Assembly: GCA_951635545.1 (NCBI GenBank)
Contig: OX620685.1
Location: 2,728,001 to 2,792,000 of the forward strand
DNA length: 64,000 nucleotides
Reading direction: 5' to 3'
Source: CAG-873 sp910578365
GTDB lineage: Bacteria; Bacteroidota; Bacteroidia; Bacteroidales; Muribaculaceae
The notes below the pieces were generated by a model. It was not told where the DNA came from. It made no database searches and was given only the letters and a program-made list of their open reading frames with translations. The position numbers were made by a program, and so were the translations under genes. This document shows, piece after piece, positions 8,456 to 16,464 of the stretch (position 1 is its first letter; each line of letters begins with the position of its first letter).

Positions 8456-9556
8456 ATGACCAATAGAATAAACTGTTTAAGCGCCGCAGCTCTTATGGCC
8501 GCGGCGCTTGTGACAGGCGGCCATAACGTTTTCGCCGCCGAGGTTTCCGACTCATGTGCCAACATCTGCGCCACCGGTAACGCCAACTCCACTGTGAAGG
8601 GAGTCGACGACATACGCCGCTATCTGCCCAAAATCGGAGCGGCGTTGCGCCCGCGCTATGAACTGGATACCGAACATGGCAGCAGCCGGTTTCAGATTCG
8701 TAACGCCCGTGTGCGGCTTAGCGGCACTATTAACTCGGTAGTCGACTACTTCATGCAGACCGATTTTTGCGACGAGGGCAAGATAAGGATGCTCGATGCC
8801 TATGTGGGCTTCCGGCCCGACAGCCGATGGTATCTGCAGGTGGGGCAGACCCGCGTTCCGTTCTCGGTCGATGCCGCCCGTTCGCCCGGCAACTATCTGT
8901 TTGCCAACCGTTCGTTTATAGGTCGTTATATAGGCAACCAGCGTTCGGTAGGGCTTAGAGGCTGCTACACCCCGGCATCATTGCCAATAGCTATCGAAGG
9001 CGGTGTGTTCAATTCAGCGGCTATGGGCGAGCATGCTGTATGGCTGAAGCACTTTACCTATAGTATAGAGGCCCGCGGCACTATAGCCGGAATGCTTAGC
9101 CCGGTAGTTTCGTTCAAGAGCGATGTGCCCTCAGGCGGTGTCCGTTCAAATCTGCTGTCGGCGGCCGTGACACTGCGCAGCGGCCATTGGCTGGCCGAAG
9201 GTGAATATGTGCTGCAGACTTACAGCCACGGACGGTTCAAGCGCTGTCACGGCTATAACCTGCAGGGACAGTACATGACTCCGGTAAAGCTGGGCATGTT
9301 CAACCGCTGGAGCGCCGAACTGCGCTACGACGGCATGAGCGATCACTCAAATGCCGTGCTCAACTCCGATAACCTCCTCGAATGCACCAATATACGCCGC
9401 CAGCGCATAACCGCCGGAACTACACTGTCATACGTGCGAGGTTCAACACATGTCGACGTGCGCGCCAACTATGAACAGTATTTCTATCCGTCGGGCTACT
9501 CGGTGCCCGAGGGTGCGGGCAACAAACTCGTGACAGAGATTGTTCTATATTTTTAG
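8456..9556 (+). CDS. Porin, phosphate-selective porin O/P-like
   Basis: 366 residues with a signal peptide (to about residue 28, VFAAE). SRFQIRNARVRLSGTINSVVDYFMQTDF and YLQVGQTRVPFS are characteristic of the OprO/OprP-like porin family, in which 16 strands form a channel. It ends in VTEIVLYF, with the C-terminal Phe needed for barrel assembly. It starts 9 bp after the PCMD gene and is the last gene of the 5258-9556 operon. The specificity (phosphate, polyphosphate or other) cannot be read from the sequence. Confidence 0.75.
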   Translation: MTNRINCLSAAALMAAALVTGGHNVFAAEVSDSCANICATGNANSTVKGVDDIRRYLPKIGAALRPRYELDTEHGSSRFQIRNARVRLSGTINSVVDYFMQTDFCDEGKIRMLDAYVGFRPDSRWYLQVGQTRVPFSVDAARSPGNYLFANRSFIGRYIGNQRSVGLRGCYTPASLPIAIEGGVFNSAAMGEHAVWLKHFTYSIEARGTIAGMLSPVVSFKSDVPSGGVRSNLLSAAVTLRSGHWLAEGEYVLQTYSHGRFKRCHGYNLQGQYMTPVKLGMFNRWSAELRYDGMSDHSNAVLNSDNLLECTNIRRQRITAGTTLSYVRGSTHVDVRANYEQYFYPSGYSVPEGAGNKLVTEIVLYF

Positions 9557-9660
9557 TTAAAAATAGACATCCGACGAGGTAAATCGCCCGAAAATTCGTA
9601 AATTCGCATATTGTTGGAGTACATATAGCCACGCAATAATGATGAAATAATGCATATATT

Positions 9661-10356
9661 ATGATTGATTGTATATTACCACTTATATCAGTAACAGACA
9701 TCTTCAACGCCAAGGAATTTTTCGCTTGGTTTATTCAGAACGCAAGCTACCTTTTCGTATTCGTGTTTATGGTGGTGGAGAGTTCGTTCATTCCTTTCCC
9801 CTCCGAGGTGGTTGTGCCTCCGGCTGCCTATCTGGCAGTACAGCACGGAGCACATGCCGGTCAGGATATGAACGTGTATGTGGTGGTACTGGTAGCCACT
9901 CTCGGTGCCATAGCAGGAGCTATGATTAACTATGGGCTCTCGGTGTGGATTGGCCGCCCTATAGTGTACAAATTCGCCGACTCGCGACTGGGGCACGCCT
10001 GTATGATTGACCGCGCCAAGGTAGAGAAAGCCGAGAAATATTTCGATGACCACGGAGCATCCAGCACATTTGTCGGACGTCTGATTCCGGCTGTGCGCCA
10101 GCTGATAAGCATACCCGCAGGCATAGCACGTATGAACTTGCTCAAATTTGTGGTATTCACCGGTCTTGGCGCACTGCTGTGGAACGCCATACTTGCCGGC
10201 CTGGGAGTACTTCTGGCAAGCTATGTTTCAGTCGACGACCTCCTGCCGCAAATAGAAAAATACAACAGCTACCTCTCGCTGGCCGGTCTGCTGATTCTGC
10301 TGATCTGCGTGGCTGTAATACTGTATAACGCATTCAAGACAAAGAAACAAGCCTGA
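9661..10356 (+). CDS. DedA family membrane protein
   Basis: 231 residues with about five membrane helices. The family signatures are VESSFIPFPSEVVVPPAAYLA near residue 40 and FVGRLIPAVRQLISIPAGIARM near residue 135; the conserved acidic residue and the Arg of F-x-R are present. DedA/VTT-fold proteins are inner-membrane proteins linked to lipid flipping (undecaprenyl phosphate or phospholipid) and membrane homeostasis. The start at 9661 lies 104 bp after the porin gene, so it may have its own promoter. rpe starts 3 bp after its stop. Confidence 0.87.
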   Translation: MIDCILPLISVTDIFNAKEFFAWFIQNASYLFVFVFMVVESSFIPFPSEVVVPPAAYLAVQHGAHAGQDMNVYVVVLVATLGAIAGAMINYGLSVWIGRPIVYKFADSRLGHACMIDRAKVEKAEKYFDDHGASSTFVGRLIPAVRQLISIPAGIARMNLLKFVVFTGLGALLWNAILAGLGVLLASYVSVDDLLPQIEKYNSYLSLAGLLILLICVAVILYNAFKTKKQA

Positions 10357-10358
10357 TT

Positions 10359-11003
10359 ATGATAGTAAGTCCTTCGATTCTGTCGGCCGATTTCGGCCGC
10401 CTCGACCAAGATATAGAAATGCTCAACCGCAGTGATGCTCAGCTAATTCATTGCGACGTTATGGACGGAGTGTTTGTGCCGAACATCTCCTTTGGCTTCC
10501 CTGTAATCGAAGCCGTGGCACGCAAAGCCACCAAAGAACTGGATGTTCACCTGATGATTGTAAATCCGCAGAACTATATCAGTCAGGTGCGCGACTGCGG
10601 CGCTGCCATTATGAACGTGCACCAGGAAGCATGCGTGCATCTGCACCGTACTGTACAGGCTATAAAGGACGCAGGCATGAAAGCAGCCGTAACCCTTAAT
10701 CCTGCTACTCCGGTGGAAACCCTTACCGATATCATCACCGAACTCGACATGGTGCTGCTGATGAGCGTGAACCCGGGCTTCGGAGGGCAGAAATTCATTG
10801 CCAACACTGTAGCCAAGACACGCCGCCTGCGCAGCCTTATAGACCGGAGCGGCAGCAAAGCGCTGATACAAATTGATGGTGGCATAAACCATGAAACCGG
10901 ACGGCTGGTAGCCCAAGCCGGCGCCGACTCGGTGGTGGCAGGCAGCGCTGTATTCAAAGCCGAAAATCCCGAATTATATATAAGCGAACTCGCTAAACTT
11001 TGA
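10359..11003 (+). CDS. rpe: Ribulose-phosphate 3-epimerase
   Basis: 214 residues, full length for the family. This enzyme interconverts D-ribulose 5-phosphate and D-xylulose 5-phosphate in the pentose phosphate pathway. The TIM-barrel landmarks are present: SPSILSADF at residue 4, HCDVMDGVFVPN near 31 (metal-binding His/Asp), VHLMI near 64, MSVNPGFGGQKF near 135 and IDGGIN near 171. It begins 3 bp after dedA and is followed by ftsK 28 bp downstream on the same strand. Confidence 0.95.
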   Translation: MIVSPSILSADFGRLDQDIEMLNRSDAQLIHCDVMDGVFVPNISFGFPVIEAVARKATKELDVHLMIVNPQNYISQVRDCGAAIMNVHQEACVHLHRTVQAIKDAGMKAAVTLNPATPVETLTDIITELDMVLLMSVNPGFGGQKFIANTVAKTRRLRSLIDRSGSKALIQIDGGINHETGRLVAQAGADSVVAGSAVFKAENPELYISELAKL

Positions 11004-11030
11004 TGATAAACCTTTTCTTCGGAACACACA

Positions 11031-13748
11031 ATGGATGAATTTGGTATGAACGGCGACTCGCCGCGCAAACAGTCAACAGCCGGCAACACCGCTGCCGACA
11101 GTCGCGCCGAAGTACCGCGCCGCGAGGCAGCAGCACAGCGCCGGAAGACCCGTCCCGGCCAACGCGGAAAAGCCTCTTCAGAGCAGAAGCCCTACGGGGT
11201 GTCTGACTTTATTTTCGACCGCCGTACCCACATGGGGGTAGGTGTGGTGCTGATTGTGCTTGCTGTAATGATAGCAGTGACCACAATATCGCATCTGGCG
11301 CACGGAGCCGCCGACCAGAGCCTTACCGTAGGCCGCAGCGTAGTCGATATAGTCGAATCGGGTGAGCCGGTGCAGAACATCGGGGGCGCATTCGGTGCCA
11401 AACTGTCGCAGATGCTCATGGCCGAAGGACTCGGCGTGGGAGCTTTTGTGCTTGTGGTATGGCTTGCAATCATAGGCCTGAGCCTTGTGGGTGCCCGGCG
11501 CTGCAAGTTCTGGACTGTTACATTCCGCAGCCTCTTTACAGCAATAGCGCTGTCGGTGGTTGTGGGCCTGCTGACATACAACTCCGAATCCTATACCCAC
11601 TGGGGCGGGGCTCACGGTCACTTTGTGAATCAGGTGCTGATTGAATACAGCAGCTGGCTGGGCGCTGTGTGTGTGTCGGTGATGATGCTCGGCCTCCTGG
11701 CGAGTGTGTATCTCAACCCATTGATTAAGGCCAAGAAGGCCATGAACGAGAAACTTACCGCCTTGCGCGACGTTCGCCGCGAGCGCATCGAGCGTGACCG
11801 TCGGCGTTCGCTTCAGGATGTAGGCACTGCCGACGTGCAGAATGCCGATGCCAAGCTCGACTCCAAGCCCATCAGCTTTGACTTTGCCGACAAAGCCGGA
11901 ACCGGCAGCGAAGAGCCTCCAGCCGCCGAAACGGCCTCGCAACTCTCCGACATGTCACTATGGCCTGAAAAATCCGGGGCCGATGATGACCCCGACTTTG
12001 TTGACCACATGCCTGAAACCGAAGTAAAAGAGAACAACATTGCCGATGACTTCGGCAACCTGAGCGATATGCCTGATGCCGGCTTCGGAAATATCGGCTT
12101 CAACATCGACAGCGACGACGAACCCGACCTCGCTGACAAAGCCCCCGATAGCAGTTCAAGCACTGTCGAAGAACCGGATTTCAGCATTACTGAAGCCGAA
12201 AGCATCGAACAGGCGGATACACATGAGACTCCGGGACAGCACAACAGCATCAATCTCCCTTACGACCCCCATGCCGACCTGTCGCGCTACAATATGCCCG
12301 GCGTCGACTTGCTCGAGGAGCGCGACTGTGGTCCCGTTATCGACGAAGGCGAGCAGGAAGAAAACAAGGAGATGATTGTAAACACCCTCAAAAGTTACAA
12401 CATAGCCATAGCACGAATCGAGGCCACAGTAGGCCCTACGGTGACACTTTACGAAATAGTGCCCGCCGAAGGTGTGCGCATAGCTCAGATTAAAAATCTC
12501 GAAGACGACATAGCCCTGAGCCTCGCGGCACTCGGCATCCGCATCATAGCCCCGATACCCGGTAAAGGCACAGTAGGCATCGAAGTACCCAATCGTGTGC
12601 CCCGGACAGTATCTATACGTTCCGTACTTGGAAGCAAAAAGTTTCACGAATGTACCATGAAGCTACCCATGGCAATGGGCACCACCATTAACAACGACGT
12701 GTTTATACGCGACCTTGCCGACATGCCCCACCTGCTGGTAGCCGGCGGTTCGGGTCAGGGCAAATCGGTAGGCCTCAATTGTATAATCGCATCGTTGCTG
12801 TACTACAAACATCCGTCGGAACTCAAATTTGTACTCATCGACCCCAAGATGGTTGAATTCAGCCGATACTCACGGCTGCAGAACCACTATCTGGCCAAAC
12901 TCCCCGGCACCGACGACCCCGTGGTGACCGACCCGCAGGAAGCCGTGGCAACGCTCAACTCGCTGTGCGAGGAAATGGACAACCGCTACCGCCTGCTGCG
13001 AGATGCCGGAGCAGTGAAAATAGTGGAATACAACCGAAAGTTCGTCAACCGTCAGCTCAACCCCGAGAAAGGACACCACTATCTGCCTTATATAGTGATA
13101 ATCGTCGACGAGTTTGCCGACCTAATTATGACCGCCGGCAAAGAGGTCAGCCACCACATTATGCGTATAGCCCAGAAAGCACGTGCCGTGGGCATGCACA
13201 TGATTATTGCAACCCAGCGCCCGTCGACCGACGTCATCACCGGCCCAATAAAGGCAAACTTCCTGGGACGTATCGCGTACCGCGTGCAGCAAATGGTCGA
13301 CTCCAAGACCATCCTCGACCGCCCCGGCGCCAACCAGCTGATTGGCCGAGGCGACATGCTCTTCTCGCACAACGGCAAGATGGAGCGAGTACAGTGCGCT
13401 TTCATCGACTCCGACGAGGTCGACCGCCTGACACGCTTCGTCGACGACCAGATGGGCTACCCCGAGCCATATCTGCTGCCCGAGCCCAAAAACGAGAATG
13501 GCTTCGACGGTCCGGTGCTCGACCCCAACCAGCGCGACCCACTATTTGCCGACTGTGCCCGATTCATAGTCACACAGAGCAGCGCTTCCACATCGTCGCT
13601 CCAGCGCCGTTTCAGCATAGGATACAACAAAGCCGGCAAAATCATGGACCAAATGGAAGCAGCCGGCATAGTGGGCGCATCGCAGGGACAGAAACCACGC
13701 GCTGTGCTTGTCGACTCAATCACCCTCGAATCGATACTCAACAACTGA
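11031..13748 (+). CDS. ftsK: FtsK/SpoIIIE DNA translocase
   Basis: 905 residues. A basic N-terminus precedes about four membrane helices (residues 65-235). A long acidic, low-complexity linker covers roughly 245-435. The translocase motor has Walker A GGSGQGKSVGLN at about 570 and Walker B YIVIIVDEFADLI at about 685. The last 65 residues form the gamma winged helix (SSASTSSLQRRFSIGYNKAGKIMDQME) that reads KOPS-like sequences. The protein pumps chromosome ends across the division septum and activates XerCD/dif recombination. The linker is richer in Asp/Glu/Ser than the rest, as is usual for FtsK. Confidence 0.95.
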   Translation: MDEFGMNGDSPRKQSTAGNTAADSRAEVPRREAAAQRRKTRPGQRGKASSEQKPYGVSDFIFDRRTHMGVGVVLIVLAVMIAVTTISHLAHGAADQSLTVGRSVVDIVESGEPVQNIGGAFGAKLSQMLMAEGLGVGAFVLVVWLAIIGLSLVGARRCKFWTVTFRSLFTAIALSVVVGLLTYNSESYTHWGGAHGHFVNQVLIEYSSWLGAVCVSVMMLGLLASVYLNPLIKAKKAMNEKLTALRDVRRERIERDRRRSLQDVGTADVQNADAKLDSKPISFDFADKAGTGSEEPPAAETASQLSDMSLWPEKSGADDDPDFVDHMPETEVKENNIADDFGNLSDMPDAGFGNIGFNIDSDDEPDLADKAPDSSSSTVEEPDFSITEAESIEQADTHETPGQHNSINLPYDPHADLSRYNMPGVDLLEERDCGPVIDEGEQEENKEMIVNTLKSYNIAIARIEATVGPTVTLYEIVPAEGVRIAQIKNLEDDIALSLAALGIRIIAPIPGKGTVGIEVPNRVPRTVSIRSVLGSKKFHECTMKLPMAMGTTINNDVFIRDLADMPHLLVAGGSGQGKSVGLNCIIASLLYYKHPSELKFVLIDPKMVEFSRYSRLQNHYLAKLPGTDDPVVTDPQEAVATLNSLCEEMDNRYRLLRDAGAVKIVEYNRKFVNRQLNPEKGHHYLPYIVIIVDEFADLIMTAGKEVSHHIMRIAQKARAVGMHMIIATQRPSTDVITGPIKANFLGRIAYRVQQMVDSKTILDRPGANQLIGRGDMLFSHNGKMERVQCAFIDSDEVDRLTRFVDDQMGYPEPYLLPEPKNENGFDGPVLDPNQRDPLFADCARFIVTQSSASTSSLQRRFSIGYNKAGKIMDQMEAAGIVGASQGQKPRAVLVDSITLESILNN

Positions 13749-13774
13749 TTGTTCCGAACTTTGTTATAACAGCA

Positions 13775-14380
13775 ATGAAACGAACCCTCACATATATAAC
13801 AATGGTGATAGCAGTGGCCCTTGGAGCCTTTGCCGCCACTCCGCAGCAGCTTATGGCTACCGCTTCGAAAAAACTCGCCGACGCCCCCTCGGTAAGCTCC
13901 ACCTTTACAATTGTGACCAACGAAGGTCGGGGAGGACAGGCACTCGGCTCCATGCAGATGGCAAAAAAAGCATGCACCATCAGCGCCGGCGGAATGACAA
14001 TGTGGTACGACGGCAATACCCAGTGGGTATACTCCGTGGGCACCCAGGAAGTGAATATAAGCAAACCACAGATCGAGGATTTGCTTGAGTCCAACCCGTT
14101 TGTACTTATCAGCAACTATGCAAGCCACTTCAATGTAGCTTCAGGCGGCAAAAACATAGCCGTGCTGACTCCTAAAAACAAGCAGAACTCAGGCATCGAC
14201 AAGGCTACAGTAACATTCGATGCCAACGGCTGGCCGGCAAAAATAAGTGTGAAATTCCAGAACGGCTCCACTATAAAGGTAGCCGTGAGCAAAATCACCA
14301 TAGGCAAAGCCCTGCCTGCATCGACATTCCGCTTCGATCCGCGAAAATACCCCGAGGCCGATATAATCGACCTGCGATAA
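13775..14380 (+). CDS. LolA-like outer-membrane lipoprotein carrier protein
   Basis: 201 residues from the ATG at 13775; a signal peptide ends around AFAAT. The mature part has the LolA half-barrel pattern: SSTFTIVTNEGRGGQALGSMQMAKKACTISAGGMTMWYDGNTQWVY, a QIEDLLESNPF helix and a C-terminal STFRFDPRKYPEADIIDLR. LolA carries lipoproteins through the periplasm to the outer membrane. In Bacteroidales this gene commonly follows ftsK, as here with a 26-bp gap. Weak primary conservation leaves open a non-LolA member of the LolA/LolB superfamily. Confidence 0.78.
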   Translation: MKRTLTYITMVIAVALGAFAATPQQLMATASKKLADAPSVSSTFTIVTNEGRGGQALGSMQMAKKACTISAGGMTMWYDGNTQWVYSVGTQEVNISKPQIEDLLESNPFVLISNYASHFNVASGGKNIAVLTPKNKQNSGIDKATVTFDANGWPAKISVKFQNGSTIKVAVSKITIGKALPASTFRFDPRKYPEADIIDLR

Positions 14381-14423
14381 CACACTATACCAAATCATTC
14401 TTCCCAAAAACACTGTTAGAATT

Positions 14424-15362
14424 ATGGAACCCATCACCACCAAATGCCTTATCATAGGCGCCGGCCCCGCCGGCTATACCGCCGGCATATATGCCGGACG
14501 AGCCAACATGCAGCCAATGATGATCGAAGGCCCCCAGCCCGGCGGACAGCTCATCACCACCACCGAAGTCGAAAACTTCCCCGGCTACTATGAAGGCGTC
14601 ACAGGCCCCAAGATGATGGAAGACCTGCGCGCACAATGTCTGCGCTTCGGAGCCACCATCAAGTCCGGCATAGTCACCGACGTTGACTTCAGCAAGCGCC
14701 CCTTTATAGTTCGTACCGACTCCGAAGAATTCCATGCCGAAACCGTAATAATCTGCACCGGCGCCGCCGCACGCTACCTCGGACTGCCCGACGAGCAGAA
14801 ATACCAGGGCATGGGCGTATCGGCATGTGCCACATGCGACGGCTTCTTCTATCGCAACCGCAACGTAGCCGTAGTAGGCGGCGGTGACACAGCATGCGAA
14901 GAAGCACTCTATCTGGCAGGCCTCGCCAAGAAAGTGTACCTGATAGTACGCAAAGACTATCTGCGAGCCTCCAAAGTAATGCAGCAGCGAGTATTCGAAA
15001 ACGAAAAAATCGAAGTACTCTTCAATACCAACACCGTAGGCCTCTTCGGCCAGGACGTAGTGGAAGGAGCAACTGTGGTGACACACAAAGGCACCGAAAA
15101 CGAAAACCGGTACAATATATCCATCGACGGCTTCTTCCTCGCCATCGGCCATACACCCAACACCAAATTCCTGCAAGGTAAAATCGAACTCGACGAACAA
15201 GGCTACATCGTAGTCAAAGGCCATGGAACCGAAACAAACATCCCCGGAGTATTTGCCGCCGGCGACGTGGCAGACCCTGTATTCCAGCAGGCTATCAGCG
15301 CTGCAGGTATGGGTTGCCGAGCCGCCATACAGGCCGAACGCTTCCTGGTAGAAAATTCTTGA
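14424..15362 (+). CDS. trxB: Thioredoxin-disulfide reductase
   Basis: 312 residues. The FAD-binding motif is GAGPAGYTAGIYAGRAN near residue 11 and the redox-active pair is CATC (SACATCDGFFYR, about residues 134-139). The NADPH-binding motif is VVGGGDTACEEALYLAGLAKKVYLIVRKD, and GVFAAGDVADPVFQQAISAAGMG is the second FAD motif. The enzyme transfers electrons from NADPH to thioredoxin in the cytoplasm. It is the last gene of the ftsK-lolA-trxB run; a separate promoter for the downstream ncRNA begins 20 bp after its stop. Confidence 0.96.
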   Translation: MEPITTKCLIIGAGPAGYTAGIYAGRANMQPMMIEGPQPGGQLITTTEVENFPGYYEGVTGPKMMEDLRAQCLRFGATIKSGIVTDVDFSKRPFIVRTDSEEFHAETVIICTGAAARYLGLPDEQKYQGMGVSACATCDGFFYRNRNVAVVGGGDTACEEALYLAGLAKKVYLIVRKDYLRASKVMQQRVFENEKIEVLFNTNTVGLFGQDVVEGATVVTHKGTENENRYNISIDGFFLAIGHTPNTKFLQGKIELDEQGYIVVKGHGTETNIPGVFAAGDVADPVFQQAISAAGMGCRAAIQAERFLVENS

Positions 15363-15382
15363 TAAAAAATATGCCGAAAAAT

Positions 15383-15413
15383 TTGGCAAATCCGAACTAA
15401 TGCCTTAAATTTG
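15383..15413 (+). promoter_or_regulatory. Bacteroidetes-type promoter for the ncRNA
   Basis: TTG at 15383-15385, a 20-nt spacer, and TAAATTTG at 15406-15413, an exact match to the Bacteroidetes -7 consensus TAnnTTTG. The spacing equals that of the tRNA-Ser promoter 545 bp downstream. Predicted start of transcription is about 15420. Confidence 0.7.
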
Positions 15414-15419
15414 CGTTAT

Positions 15420-15697
15420 AAAAACAAAGGCAAGAGAGCCACGGCAGCAATGTCGCTTAAAAATACACCCACATCAAAGTAGATTGGGAAACTCGTCAAT
15501 TTTATATGAAATACCGAGACAAGCTTAGCCGCCCGATGGCGGGCCCCGATCCTCGCAAGAGGATGCTTTAAGCCAGGCGGATTACAAAGGACGGCGAGCT
15601 CTCAAATCCTGTCTTTTCGGAGTTTCATCGCATCCTTTGATGTGGACTTATAAGGAGGCTGTGTTGTATTAATTTACGACACAGCCTCTGTTTTTTC
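15420..15697 (+). ncRNA. Structured non-coding RNA, about 278 nt; possibly the Bacteroidales 6S-type RNA
   Basis: The segment has its own consensus promoter, no credible reading frame and an intrinsic terminator. The middle contains stable hairpins: gcccg-atgg-cgggc, and atcctc-gcaa-gaggat with a GCAA tetraloop at about 15550-15565. These are enclosed by a gccgcc/ggcgg pairing. The 3' end is the gaggctgtgt/acacagcctc terminator. The size, abundance-type promoter and position near a tRNA suggest a housekeeping RNA; 6S (Bacteroidales-1 motif) is my best guess, not shown by sequence identity. It lacks the tRNA-like ends of tmRNA and the conserved core of RNase P. Confidence 0.6.
15655..15697 (+). 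terminator. Intrinsic terminator of the ncRNA
   Basis: Perfect 10-bp stem gaggctgtgt / acacagcctc with a 14-nt loop, followed by tg and six T. Confidence 0.88.
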
Positions 15698-15927
15698 TGA
15701 ATATATTTGATGTTAATGGCTACGGCGAAGAAGGCAATACCATGGCGAGGCCTTGTCTTGCATACTCTCCGTTGTTCTTGCCTGACGACACCCGGGCATG
15801 CGCCATATGTCGGGATATCAGGCTAACAATATTGATGTTACCATAACTGCCGCAGCTGGAATATCGGCAGAAATCAATTATAAAAAAGAAATATTGAAAT
15901 TATGCCGTGAAAAAAATGCCAAAAAAC

Positions 15928-15958
15928 TTGCACAATCCAAAAACTATCCGTAACTTTG
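15928..15958 (+). promoter_or_regulatory. tRNA-Ser promoter
   Basis: TTG at 15928-15930, 20-nt spacer, TAACTTTG at 15951-15958. The element and its start GCACAATCC are nearly identical to the tRNA-Gln promoter on the other strand at 26934-26964. Confidence 0.75.
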
Positions 15959-15994
15959 CACTGTCAAAAACGGAACCCACCGCGATGACAAAAT

Positions 15995-16086
15995 GGAGAG
16001 GTGGGTGAGTGGCTGAAACCACCGGTTTGCTAAACCGACGACGGGAGCAATCCTGTCCACGAGTTCGAATCTCGTCCTCTCCGCCA
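15995..16086 (+). tRNA. tRNA-Ser (GCT anticodon)
   Basis: The acceptor stem is ggagagg (15995-16001) pairing with cctctcc (16076-16082), with discriminator G and an encoded CCA at 16084-16086. The anticodon loop reads ttGCTaa, which decodes AGC/AGU. A long variable arm (cgacgggagcaatcctgtc) is typical of class II tRNA-Ser, and the T loop is gTTCGAATc. Confidence 0.96.
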
Positions 16087-16097
16087 AAATATTTTTC

Positions 16098-16132
16098 AAA
16101 TCCCTGTAAGTAGCTCATTTACAGGGATTTTC
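16098..16132 (+). terminator. Terminator after tRNA-Ser
   Basis: Stem aaatccctgtaa / ttacagggattt with a 9-nt loop, followed by a T-rich tract. Confidence 0.85.
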
Positions 16133-16149
16133 ATTTTAGGGGATTTGCC

Positions 16150-16211
16150 GGCGCATAGTAATAAACGGCTACACACATGCTACACGACCGCAGCGGGGGA
16201 AACCGTGTAGC
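16150..16211. repeat. Orphan IS-end-like 17-mer followed by a hairpin
   Basis: ggcgcatagtaataaac (16150-16166) is identical over exactly 17 bp to 25889-25905, where it abuts an ISL3-like transposase remnant. It may therefore be the stranded terminus of a lost element. A gctacacg / cgtgtagc stem (16179-16186 and 16204-16211) follows. No gene is present here. Confidence 0.45.
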
Positions 16212-16242
16212 AAAAATTTAACTACATATTTGATATGGCGTG

Positions 16243-16344
16243 ATATTTGCCGCTTACCACACTCCGGATGCTCGAGCGCGCGCCAGGCGGGCCGAGCCGG
16301 TGACTATTGACAATAATGTTTGGATAGGTGGCAGTGTCACAATT
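16243..16344 (+). pseudogene. Relic of a hexapeptide sugar O-acetyltransferase (Maa/LacA family)
   Basis: About 34 codons read IFAAYHTPDARARARRAEP, followed by VTIDNNVWIGGSVTI. This is recognisable as the segment around the catalytic His and the first left-handed beta-helix turns of maltose/galactoside acetyltransferases. Nothing of the N-terminus precedes it, and the frame runs straight into the hairpin at 16345, so only this piece survives. It is evidence of an old deletion in this intergenic stretch. Confidence 0.6.
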
Positions 16345-16424
16345 CAAAGGGCCATAGCCTTCCATAGAACCAGAGTTATCTTTAAATTAAAAGATGTGGT
16401 CCGATGGAAGGCTATGGCCCTTTG
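16345..16424. repeat. Perfect 21-bp inverted repeat (long hairpin)
   Basis: The left arm at 16345-16365 (caaagggccatagccttcca plus t) is perfectly complementary to the right arm at 16404-16424, with a 38-nt AT-rich spacer. It abuts the acetyltransferase relic and lies 40 bp downstream of the 3' end of the LRR gene on the minus strand. It could act as a bidirectional terminator or be the footprint of a small palindromic mobile repeat. Confidence 0.75.
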
Positions 16425-16464
16425 GTTTCTGTGCTAAAGTGCGCCGGAATTTCGGCCGGGTCCG

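Noticed and set aside
14385..15389. 334-codon open frame antisense to trxB
   Set aside because: Composition-driven shadow of an unmistakable thioredoxin reductase.
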